Below, piece after piece: positions 1-13,706 of a stretch of DNA of 64,000 bases. Each line of letters starts with the position of its first letter. Positions within the stretch are counted from its first letter, which is position 1. This DNA is from Megachile rotundata (lineage: Eukaryota; Arthropoda; Insecta; Hymenoptera; Megachilidae): NCBI RefSeq assembly GCF_050947335.1, contig NW_027473367.1:62001-126000 (forward strand). The letters are read 5' to 3'. The position numbers and the translations under genes are program-made. The notes beneath the pieces were generated by a model that was not told the origin of the DNA, searched no databases, and worked only from the letters and a program-made list of their open reading frames with translations.

Positions 1-2410
1 ATACCATCACAATCATACAATCACAATCATACAATCACAATCATACAATCATAATCATACAATCATAATCATACAATCACAATCATACAGTCATAATCAT
101 ACAATTACAATCATACATCACAATCATACAATCACAATCATACAATCGCAATCATACAATTACAATCTCCCAAATACAATCTCCCAAATACAGTCATACA
201 ATCACAATCATACAATCACAATCATACAATCACAGTCATACAATCACAATCATACAATCACAATCATACAATCGCAAGCATACAATCACAATCATACAAT
301 CTCAATCATACAATCACAATCATACAATCACAATCATACAATCACAATCATACAATCGCAAGCATACAATCACAATCATACAATCTCAATCATACAATCA
401 CAATCATACAATCACAATCATACAATCACAATCATACAATCACAATCATACAATCACAATCATACAATCATAATCATACAATCACAATCATACAATCATA
501 ATCATACAATTACAATCATACATCACAATCATACAATCACAATCATACAATCGCAATCATACAATTACAATCTCCCAAATACAATCTCCCAAATACAATC
601 ATACAATCACAATCATACAATCACAATCATACAATCACAATCATACATTCAAAATCATGCAATCACAATCATACAATCACAATCATACAATCACAATCAT
701 ACAATGGCAAGCATACAATCACATTCATACAATCTCAATCATACAATCTCAATCATACAATCACAATCAGACAATCATAATCATACAATTGCAATCATAC
801 ATCACAATCATACAATCGCAATCATACAATCGCAATCATACAATCACAATCATACAATCACAATCATACAATCACAATCATACAATCGCAAGCATACAAT
901 CACAATCATACAATCTCCATCATACAATCTCAATCATACAATCACAATCATACAATCATAATCATACAATTACAATCATACATCACAATCATACAATCAC
1001 AATCATACAATCGCAATCATACAATCACAATCATACAGTCGCAATCATACAATTGCAATCTCCCAAATACAATCTCCCAAATACAATCATACAATCACAA
1101 TCATACAATCACAATCATACAATCACAATCATACAATCGAACTCATACAATCGCAATCATACAATCACAATCATACAATCGCAATCATACAATTACAATC
1201 TCCCAAATACAATCTCCCAAATACAATCATACAATCACAATCATACAATCACAATCATACAATCGCAATCATACAATCGCAATCATACAATCACAATCAT
1301 ACAATCGCAATCATACAATTACAATCTCCCAAATACAATCTCCCAAATACAATCTCCCAAATACAATCTCCCAAATACAATCATACAATCACAATCATAC
1401 AATCACAATCATACAATCACAATCATGCAATCACAATCATACATTCAAAATCATGCAATCACAATCATACAATCACAATCATGCAATCACAATCATACAA
1501 TCATAATCATACAATCACAATCATACAGTCACAATCATACAATCACAATCATGCAATCACAATCATACAATCACAATCATACATTCAAAATCATGCAATC
1601 ACAATCATACAATCGCAATCATACAATTACAATCTCCCAAATACAATCTCCCAAATACAATCATACGATCACAATCATACAATCACAATCATACAATCAC
1701 AATCATACAATCACAATCATACAATCGCATTCATACAATCGCAATCATACAATCACAATCATACAATCGCAATCATACAATTACAATCTCCCAAATACAA
1801 TCTCCCAAATACAATCTCCCAAATACAATCATACAATCACAATCATACAATTATAATCATACAATCACAATCATACAATCACAATCATACAATCACAATC
1901 ATACTATCACAATCATACAATCACAATCATTCAATCACAATCATACAATCATAATCATGCAATCACAATCATACATTCAAAATCATGCAATCACAATCAT
2001 ACAATCACAATCATGCAATCACAATCACACAATCATAATCATACAATCACAATCATACAATCACAATCGTACAATCACAATCGTACAATCACAATCGCAC
2101 AACCACAATCAGACAATCACAATCATACAATCACAATCATACAATCACAATCATACAATCACAATCATACAATCACAATCATACAATCACAATCATGCAA
2201 TCACAATCAAACATTCAAAATCATGCAATCACAATCATACAAGCACAATCATGCAATCACAATCATACAATCATAATCATACAATTACAATCATACATCA
2301 CAATCATACAATCACAATCATACAATCGCAATCATACAATTACAATATCCCAAATACAAACTCCCAAATACAATCATACAATCACAATCATACAATCACA
2401 ATCATAAAAT
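1..2410 (+). repeat. Left segment: irregularly mixed satellite variants
   Basis: This stretch mixes canonical units with TAA-bearing ACAATCATAATCAT, ACAATCGCAATCAT, ACAATCTCAATCAT, 13-bp ACATCACAATCAT units (for example near 112, 514 and 797) and several runs of the C-rich unit ACAATCTCCCAAAT. I found no large adjacent near-identical copy here. A partial relative of about 700-1180 lies near 18.4-18.9 kb; both carry ACAATCGAACTCAT (1133 and 18869), an offset of about 17.74 kb. The window opens inside a unit, so the array continues to the left. Confidence 0.85.
1321..1376 (+). repeat. Run of four C-rich B units
   Basis: Four consecutive copies of ACAATCTCCCAAAT sit between half-unit ACAATT and half-unit ACAATCAT, so phase with the 14-bp array is kept. 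On the - strand this gives four GGG tracts with 11-nt spacers. Most other B runs in the window have two or three copies. Confidence 0.95.
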
Positions 2411-4760
2411 CACAATCATGCAATCACAATCATACAATCATATTCATACAATCACAATCATACAATCACAATCGTACATTCACAATCGTACAATCACAAT
2501 CGCACAATCACAATCATACAATCACAGTCATACAATCACAATCATACAATCACAATCATACTATCACAATCATACAATCACAATCATACAATCACAATCA
2601 TACAATCACACTCATACAATCACAATCATACAATCACAATCATACAATCACAATCATACAATCACAATCATACAATCACAATCAAAGAATCACAATCATA
2701 CATTCACAATCATACAATCGCAAGCATACAATCACAATCATACAATCTCAATCATACAATCACAATCATGCAATCACAATCATACAATCATATTCATACA
2801 ATCACAATCATACAATCACAATCGTACATTCACAATCGTACAATCACAATCGCACAACCACAATCAGACAATCACACTCATACAATCACAATCATACAAT
2901 CACAATCATACAATCACAATCATACAATCACAATCATACAATCACAATCATACAATCACAATCATGCAATCACAAAAATACAATCATAATCATACAATCA
3001 CAATCATACAATCGCAATCATACAATCACAATCATACAATCATAATCATACAATCACAATCATACAATCATAATCATACAATTACAATCATACATCACAA
3101 TCATACAATCACAATCATACAATCACAATCATACTATCACAATCATACAATCACAATCATACAATCACAATCATACAATCACAATCATGCAATCACAATC
3201 ATACATTCAAAATCATGCAATCACAATCGTACAATCACAATCATGCAATCACAATCATACAATCATAATCATACAATTACAATCATACATCACAATCATA
3301 CAATCACAATCATACAATCGCAATCATACAATTACAATATCCCAAATACAAACTCCCAAATACAATCATACAATCACATTCATACAATCACAATCATACA
3401 ATCACAATCATGCAATCACAATCATACAATCATATTCATACAATCACAATCATACAATCACAATCGTACATTCACAATCGTACAATCACAATCGCACAAT
3501 CACAATCATACAATCACAGTCATACAATCACAATCATACAATCACAGTCATACTATCACAATCATACAATCACAATCATACAATCACAATCATACAATCA
3601 CACTCATACAATCACAATCATACAATCACAATCATACAATCACAATCATACAATCACAATCAAAGAATCACAATCATACAATCACAATCATACAATCGCA
3701 AGCATACAATCACAATCATACAATCTCAATCATACAATCACAATCATGCAATCACAATCATACAATCATATTCATACAATCACAATCATACAATCACAAT
3801 CGTACATTCACAATCGTACAATCACAATCATACAATCACAATCATACAATCACACTCATACAATCACAATCATTCAATCACAATCATACAATCACAATTA
3901 TACAATCACAATCAAAGAATCACAATCATACAATCACAATCATACAATCGCAAGCATACAATCACAATCATACAATCTCAATCATACAATCACAATCATG
4001 GAATCACAATCATACAATCATATTCATATAATCACAATCATACAATCACAATCGTACATTCACAATCGTACAATCACAATCGCACAACCACAATCAGACA
4101 ATCACACTCATACAATCACAATCATACAATCACAATCATACAATCACAATCATACAATCACAATCATACAATCACAATCATGCAATCACAAAAATACAAT
4201 CATAATCATACAATCACAATCATACAATCGCAATCGTACAATCACAATCATACAATCATAATCATACAATCACAATCATACAATCACAATCGTACATTCA
4301 CAATCGTACAATCACAATCGCACAACCACAATCAGACAATCACACTCATACAATCACAATCATACAATCACAATCATACAATCACAATCATACAATCACA
4401 ATCGTACATTCACAATCGTACAATCACAATCGCACAACCACAATCAGACAATCACACTCATACAATCACAATCATACAATCACAACCATACAATCACAAT
4501 CATACAATCACAATCATACAATCACAATCATGCAATCACAAAAATACAATAATAATCATACAATCACAATCATACAATCGCAATCATATAATCACAATCA
4601 TACAATCATAATCATACAATCACAATCATACAATCATAATCATACAATTACAATCATTCATCACAATCATACAATCACAATCATACGATCGCAATCATAC
4701 AATTACAATCTCCCAAATACAATCTCCCAAATACAATCATACAATCACAATCATACAATC
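2411..4760 (+). repeat. Nested short duplications with ACAATCATATTCAT units
   Basis: ACAATCATATTCAT units recur near 2437, 2787, 3429, 3765 and 4013, each inside a similar run of GCAATCACAATCAT followed by units ending in CGT and CGC. The ATG at 2418 reappears at 2768 (350 bp on) and 3410 (992 bp on). The 992-bp offset also links about 2195 with 3187; it is not a multiple of 14 because 13-bp units lie between. A run ending in ACAACCACAATCAG and ACAATCACACTCAT occurs twice around 4294 and 4406, exactly 112 bp (8 units) apart. This pattern fits repeated local unequal exchange (inference). Confidence 0.8.
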
Positions 4761-7010
4761 ACAATCATACAATCACAGTCATACAATCACAATCATACAA
4801 CCACAATCATACAATCGCAAGCATACAATCACAATCATACAATCTCAATCATACAATCACAATCATGCAATCACAATCATACAATCATATTCATACAATC
4901 ACAATCATACAATCACAATCGTACATTCACAATCGTACAATCACAATCGCACAACCACAATCAGACAATCACACTCATACAATCACAATCATACAATCAC
5001 AATCATACAATCACAATCATACAATCACAATCATGCAATCACAATCATGCAATCACAAAAATACAATCATAATCATACAATCACAATCATACAATCGCAA
5101 TCATACAATCACAATCATACAATCATAATCATACAATCACAATCATACAATCATAATCATACAATTACAATCATACATCACAATCATACAATCACAATCA
5201 TACAATCGCAATCATACAATTACAATCTCCCAAATACAATCTCCCAAATACAATCATACAATCACAATCATACAATCACAATCATACAATCACAATCATA
5301 CAATCACAATCATACATTCAAAATCATGCAATCACAATCATACAATCACAATCATACAATCACAATCATACAATCGCAAGCATACAATCACATTCATACA
5401 ATCTCAATCATACAATTACAATCTCCCAAATACAATCTCCCAAATACAATCATACAATCACAATCATACAATCACAATCATACAATCACAATCATACAAT
5501 CACAATCATACAATCACAATCATACATTCAAAATCATGCAATCACAATCATACAATCACAATCATACAATCACAATCATACAATCGCAAGCATACAATCA
5601 CATTCATACAATCTCAATCATACAATCTCAATCATACAATCACAATCATACAATCATAATCATACAATTGCAATCATACATCACAATCATACAATCGCAA
5701 TCATACAATCGCAATCATACAATCACAATCATACAATCACAATCATACAATCGCAAGCATACAATCACAATCATACAATCTCAATCATACAATCTCAATC
5801 ATACAATCACAATCATACAATCACAATCATACAATCACAATCATACAATCACAATCATACAATCACAATCATACATTCAAAATCATGCAATCACAATCAT
5901 ACAATCACAATCATGCAATCACAATCATACAATCATAATCATACAATCACAATCATACAATCACAATCATACAATCACAATCATACAATCACAATCATGC
6001 AATCACAATCATACAATCACAATCATACATTCAAAAACATGCAATCACAATCATACAGTCACAATCATGCAATCACAATCATACAATCACAATCATACAA
6101 TCACAATCATACAATCACAGTCATACAATCACAATCATACAACCACAATCATACAATCGCAAGCATACAATCACAATCATACAATCTCAATCATACAATC
6201 ACAATCATGCAATCACAATCATACAATCATATTCATACAATCACAATCATACAATCACAATCGTACATTCACAATCGTACAATCACAATCGCACAACCAC
6301 AATCAGACAATCACACTCATACAATCACAATCATACAATCACAATCATACAATCACAATCACACAATCACAATCATACAATCACAATCATGCAATCACAA
6401 TCATGCAATCACAAAAATACAATCATAATCATACAATCACAATCATACAATCGCAATCATACAATCACAGTCATACAATCATAATCATACAATCACAATC
6501 ATACAATCATAATCATACAATTACAATCATACATCACAATCATACAATCACAATCATACAATCGCAATCATACAATTACAATCTCCCAAATACAATCTCC
6601 CAAATACAATCATACAATCACAATCATACAATCACAATCATACAATCACAATCATACAATCACAATCATACATTCAAAATCATGCAATCACAATCATACA
6701 ATCACAATCATACAATCACAATCATACAATCGCAAGCATACAATCACATTCATACAATCTCAATCATACAATTACAATCTCCCAAATACAATCTCCCAAA
6801 TACAATCATACAATCACAATCATACAATCACAATCATACAATCACAATCATACAATCACAATCATACAATCACAATCATACATTCAAAATCATGCAATCA
6901 CAATCATACAATCACAATCATACAATCACAATCATACAATCGCAAGCATACAATCACATTCATACAATCTCAATCATACAATCTCAATCATACAATCACA
7001 ATCATACAAT
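4761..7010 (+). repeat. 1.35-kb higher-order tandem pair
   Basis: Copy 1 spans about 4761-6105 and copy 2 about 6106-7010 (truncated). Matching landmarks are the ATG-bearing units at 4865 and 6207 (offset 1342), 5047 and 6403 (offset 1356) and 5326 and 6682 (offset 1356); the 14-bp change is one unit. Both copies share the rare order ACAATCACAGTCAT, canonical unit, ACAACCACAATCAT. Inside each copy a 210-bp (15-unit) block headed by ACATTCAAAATCAT is itself doubled (5326 and 5536). The copies part at about 5650 and 7010. Confidence 0.85.
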
Positions 7011-8100
7011 CACAATCATACAATCACAATTATACAATCACAATCATACAATCACAATCATACAATCACAATCATACAATCACAATTATACAATCACAAT
7101 CATACAATCACAATCAAACAATCACAATCATACAATCACAATCATACAATCACAATCATACAATCACAATCATACAATCTCAATCATACAATCTCAATCA
7201 TACAATCACAATCATACAATCATCATCATACAATTACAATCATACATCACAATCATACAATCACAATCATACAATCGCAATCATACAATCACAATCATAC
7301 AATCGCAATCATACAATTGCAATCTCCCAAATACAATCTCCCAAATACAATCATACAATCACAATCATACAATCACAATCATACAATCACAATCATACAA
7401 TCACAATCATACAATCACAATCATACAATCACAATCATACAATCGAATTCATACAATCGCAATCATACAATCGCAATCATACAATCGCAATCATACAATT
7501 ACAATCTCCCAAATACAATCTCCCAAATACAATCTCCCAAATCCAATCATACAATCACAATCATACAATCATAATCATACAATCACAATCATACAATCCC
7601 AATCATACAATCACAATCATACTATCACAATCATACAATCACAATCATACAATCACAATCAAACAATCACAATCAAACAATCACAATCATGCAATCACAA
7701 TCATACATTCAAAATCATGCAATCACAATCATACAATCACAATCATGCAATCACAATCATACAATCATAATCATACAATCACAATCATACAATCACAATC
7801 GTACAATCACAGTCGTACAATCACAATCGCACAACCACAATCAGACAATCACAATCATACAATCACAACCATACAATCACAATCATACAATCACAATCAT
7901 ACAATCACAATCATGGAATTCAAAAATACAATCATAATCATACAATCACAATCATACAATCGCAATCATACAATCACAATCATACAATCATAATCATACA
8001 ATCACAATCATACAATCATAATCATACAATTACAATCATACATCACAATCATACAATCACAATCATACAATCGCAATCGTACAATTACAATCTCCCAAAT
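7011..8100 (+). repeat. Outlying copy of the right-hand (EcoRI-type) repeat family
   Basis: This stretch has ACAATTAT-type units, ACAATCATCATCAT near 7218, ACAATCGAATTCAT (EcoRI site 7445-7450), three C-rich units ending in CCAATCAT, then ACAATCCCAATCAT, ACTATCACAATCAT and a CAAAC-containing junction. The same order recurs many times between 35.9 and 63 kb (for example 38.1-38.8 kb) but was not seen with its EcoRI unit between 7.9 and 35.9 kb. A second EcoRI site at 7916-7921 comes from a degenerate 13-bp unit GGAATTCAAAAAT that I saw only here. Confidence 0.75.
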
Positions 8101-11100
8101 ACAATCTCCCAAATACAATCATACAATCACAATCATACAATCACAATCATACAATCACAATCATACAATCACAATCATACAATCACAATCATACTATCAC
8201 AATCATACAATCACAATCATACAATCCCAATCATACATTCAAAATCATGCAATCACAACCATACAATCACAATCATGCAATCACAATCATACAATCACAA
8301 TCATACATTCAAAATCATGCAATCACAATCATACAATCACAATCATGCAATCACAATCATACAATCACAATCATACAATCACAATCATACAATCACAATC
8401 ATACAATCACAATCATACAATCACAATCATACAGTCGCAAGCATACAATCACATTCATACAATCTCAATCATACAATCTCAATCATACAATCACAATCAT
8501 ACAATCATAATCATACAATTCCAATCATACATCACAATCATACAATCACAATCATACAATCACAATCATACAATCACAATCATGCAACCACAATCATACA
8601 TTCAAAATCATACAATCACAATCATACAATCACAATAATGCAATCACAATCATACAATCATAATCATACAATCACAATCATGCAATCACAATCATACAAT
8701 CATAATCATACAATCACAATCATACAATCACAATCGTACAATCACAATCGTACAATCACAATCGCACAACCACAATAAGACAATCACAATCATACAATCA
8801 CAATCATACAATCACAATCATACAATCACAATCATACAATCACAATCATACAATCACAATCATGCAATCACAATCATACATTCAAAATCATGCAATCACA
8901 ATCATACAATCACAATCATGCAATCACAATCATACAATCATAATCATACAATTACAATCATACATCACAATCATACAATCGCAATCATACAATCGCAATC
9001 ATACAATTACAATATCCCAAATACAAACTCCCAAATACAATCATACCATCACAATCATACAATCACAATCATACAATCACAATCATGCAATCACAATCAT
9101 ACAATCATATTCATACAATCACAATCATACAATCACAATCGTACATTCACAATCGTACAATCACAATCGCACAACCACAATCAGACAATCACACTCATAC
9201 AATCACAATCATACAATCACAATCATACAATCGCAATCATACAATCACAATCATGCAATCACAAAAATACAATCATAATCATACAATCACAATCATACAA
9301 TCGCAATCATACAATCACAATCATACAATCATAATCATACAATCACAATCATACAATCATAATCATACAATTACAATCATACATCACAATCATACAATCA
9401 CAATCATACAATCGCAATCATACAATTACAATCTCCCAAATACAATCTCCCAAATACAATCATACAATCACAATCATACAATCACAATCATACAATCACA
9501 GTCATACAATCACAATCATACAATCACAATCATACAATCGCAAGCATACAATCACAATCATACAATCTCAATCATACAATCACAATCATGCAATCACAAT
9601 CATACAATCATATTCATACAATCACAATCATACAATCACAATCGTACATTCACAATCGTACAATCACAATCGCACAACCACAATCAGACAATCACACTCA
9701 TACAATCACAATCATACAATCACAATCATACAATCACAATCATACAATCACAATCATACAATCACAATCATACAATCACAATCATACAATCACAATCATG
9801 CAATCACAAAAATACAATCATAATCATACAATCACAATCATACAATCGCAATCATACAATCACAATCATACAATCATAATCATACAATCACAATCATACA
9901 ATCATAATCGTACAATTACAATCATACATCACAATCATACAATCACAATCATACAATCGCAATCATACAATTACAATCTCCCAAATACAATCTCCCAAAT
10001 ACAATCATACAATCACAATCATACAATCACAATCATACAATCACAATCATACAATCACAATCATACATTCAAAATCATGCAATCACAATCATACAATCAC
10101 AATCATACAATCACAATCATACAATCGCAAGCATACAATCACATTCATACAATCTCAATCATACAATCGCAATCATACAATCGCAATCATACAATCACAA
10201 TCATACAATCGCAATCATACAATTACAATCTCCCAAATACAATCTCCCAAATACAATCTCCCAAATACAATCTCCCAAATACAATCTCCCAAATACAATC
10301 ATACAAGCACAATCATACAATCACAATCATACAATCACAATCATGCAATCACAATCATACATTCAAAATCATGCAATCACAATCAAACAATCACAATCAT
10401 GCAATCACAATCATACAATCGCAATCATACAATTAGAATTTCCCAAATACAATCTCCCAAATACAATCATACGATCACAATCATACAATCACAATCATAC
10501 AATTACAATCATACAATCACAATCATACAATCACAATCATACAATCGCATTCATACAATCGCAATCATACAATCACAATCATAGAATCGCAATCATACAA
10601 TTACAATCTCCCAAATACAATCTCCCAAATACAATCATACAATCACAATCATACAATTATAATCATACAATTACAATCATACAATCACAATCATACAATC
10701 ACAATCATACTATCACAATCATACATTCACAATCATACAATCACAATCATACAATCACAATCATGCAATCACAATCATACATTCAAAATCATGCACTCAC
10801 AATCATACAATCACAATCATGCAATCACAATCATACAATCATAATCGTACAATCACAATCATACAATCACAATCGTACAATCACAATCGTACAATCACAA
10901 TCGCACAACCACAATCAGACAATCACAATCGTACATTCACAATCGTACAATCACAATCGCACAATCACAATCATACAATCACAGTCATACAATCACAATC
11001 ATACAATCACAATCATACTATCACAATCATACAATCACAATCATACAATCACAATCATACAATCACACTCATACAATCACAATCATACAATCACAATCAT

Positions 11101-12236
11101 ACAATCACAATCAAAGAATCACAATCATACAATCACAATCACACAATCCCAAGCATACAATCACAATCATACAATCTCAATCATACAATCACAATCATGC
11201 AATCACAATCATACAATCATATTCATACAATCACAATCATACAATCACAATCGTACATTCACAATCGTACAATCACAATCGCACAACCACAATCAGACAA
11301 TCACACTCATACAATCACAATCATACAATCACAATCATACAATCACAATCATACAATCACAATCATACAATCACAATCATGCAATCACAAAAATACAATC
11401 ATAATCATACAATCACAATCATACAATCGCAATCATATAATCACAATCATACAATCATAATCATACAATCACAATCATACAATCATAATCATACAATTAC
11501 AATCATTCATCACAATCATACAATCACAATCATACGATCGCAATCATACAATTACAATCTCCCAAATACAATCTCCCAAATACAATCATACAATCACAAT
11601 CATACAATCACAATCATACAATCACAGTCATACAATCACAATCATACAATCACAATCATACAATCACAAGCATACAATCACAATCATACAATCTCAATCA
11701 TACAATCACAATCATGCAATCACAATCATACAATCATATTCATACAATCACAATCATACAATCACAATCGTACATTCACAATCGTACAATCACAATCGCA
11801 CAACCACAATCAGACAATCACACTCATACAATCACAATCATACAATCACAATCATACAATCACAATCATACAATCACAATCATACAATCACAATCATGCA
11901 ATCACAAAAATACAATCATAATCATACAATCACAATCATACAATCGCAATCATACAATCACAATCATACAATCATAATCATACAATCACAATCATACAAT
12001 CATAATCATACAATTACAATCATACATCACAATCATACAATCACAATCATACAATCGCAATCATACAATTACAATCTCCCAAATACAATCTCCCAAATAC
12101 AATCATACAATCACAATCATACAATCACAATCATACAATCACAATCATACATTCAAAATCATGCAATCACAATCATACAATCACAATCCTACAATCACAA
12201 TCATACAATCGCAAGCATACAATCACATTCATACAA
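7480..12236 (+). repeat. ~4.8-kb higher-order block, copy 1
   Basis: This block recurs at about 13636-18482. Landmark offsets are 6150 bp (7689 to 13839, 8247 to 14397, 9085 to 15235), 6164 bp (9798 to 15962), 6233 bp (10343 to 16576) and 6246 bp (PvuI unit 11535 to 17781; ATG 12161 to 18407). The step from 6164 to 6233 is a ~69-bp insertion in copy 2 near 16.3-16.4 kb. Its right end is placed where ACAATCGCAATCAT follows ACAATCACATTCAT here but ACAATCTCAATCAT follows it in copy 2. Confidence 0.85.
10225..10294 (+). repeat. Run of five C-rich B units
   Basis: Five consecutive identical ACAATCTCCCAAAT units follow the half-unit ACAATT and precede ACAATCAT. This is one of three five-copy runs in the window, with 16458-16527 and 25140-25209. 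All three lie at corresponding places in duplicated blocks. Confidence 0.95.
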
Positions 12237-12252
12237 TCGCAATCATACAATT

Positions 12253-12308
12253 ACAATCTCCCAAATACAATCTCCCAAATACAATCTCCCAAATACAATC
12301 TCCCAAAT
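12253..12308 (+). repeat. Run of four C-rich B units
   Basis: Four ACAATCTCCCAAAT units end in CCAATCAT instead of the usual ACAATCAT. The same four-copy run with the same ending occurs 1398 bp on, at 13651-13706, as part of the 1.39-kb tandem pair. The related run near 7.5 kb has three units. Confidence 0.95.
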
Positions 12309-13650
12309 CCAATCATACAATCACAATCATACAGTCATAATCATACAATCACAATCATACAATCCCAATCATACAATCACAATCATACTATCACAATCAT
12401 ACAATCACAATCATAGAATCACAATCAAACAATCACAATCATGCAATCACAATCATACATTCAAAATCATGCAATCACAATCATACAATCACAATCATGC
12501 AATCACAATCATACAATCATAATCATACAATCACAATCATACAATCACAATCGTACAATCACAGTCGTACAATCACAATCGCACAACCACAATCAGACAA
12601 TCACAATCATACAATCACAACCATACAATCACAATCATACAATCACAATCATACAATCACAATCATACAATCACAATCATGCAATCAAAAAATACAATCA
12701 TAATCATACAATCACAATCATACAATCGCAATCATACAATCACAATCATACAATCATAATCATACAATCACAATCATACAATCATAATCATACAATTACA
12801 ATCATACATCACAATCATACAATCACAATCATACAATCGCAATCGTACAATTACAATCTCCCAAATACAATCTCCCAAATACAATCATACAATCGCAATC
12901 GTACAATCACAATCATACAATCACAATCATACAATCACAATCATACAATCACAATCATACTATCACAATCATACAATCACAATCATACAATCCCAATCAT
13001 ACATTCAAAATCATGCAATCACAACCATACAATCACAATCATGCAATCACAATCATACAATCACAATCATACATTCAAAATCATGCAATCACAATCATAC
13101 AATCACAATCATGCAATCACAATCATACAATCACAATCATACAATCACAATCATACAATCACAATCATACAATCACAATCATACAATCACAATCATACAA
13201 TCACAATCATACAGTCGCAAGCATACAATCACATTCATACAATCTCAATCATACAATCTCAATCATACAATCACAATCATACAATCATAATCATACAATT
13301 CCAATCATACAATCACAATCATACAATCACAATCATACAATCACAATCATGCAACCACAATCATACATTCAAAGTCCTACAATCACAATCATACAATCAC
13401 AATAATGCAATTACAATCATACAATCATAATCATACAATCACAATCATGCAATCACAATCATACAATCATAATCATACAATCACAATCATACAATCACAA
13501 TCGTACAATCACAATCGTACAATCACAATCGCACAACCACAATCAGACCATCACAATCATACAATCACAATCATACAATCACAATCCTACAATCACAATC
13601 ATACAATCGCAAGCATACAATCACATTCATACAATCGCAATCATACAATT

Positions 13651-13706
13651 ACAATCTCCCAAATACAATCTCCCAAATACAATCTCCCAAATACAATCTC
13701 CCAAAT
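13651..13706 (+). repeat. Run of four C-rich B units
   Basis: Second copy of the four-unit run at 12253-12308, with the same CCAATCAT ending. Confidence 0.95.

Noticed and set aside
5047..7770. A 907-codon open frame, and many other + strand open frames of 60-690 codons, as protein-coding genes
   Set aside because: All are translations of the 14-bp repeat. The same peptide appears in all three frames, frames overlap heavily, starts and stops are recurring repeat variants, and there is no non-repeat domain, signal peptide, splice or promoter context.
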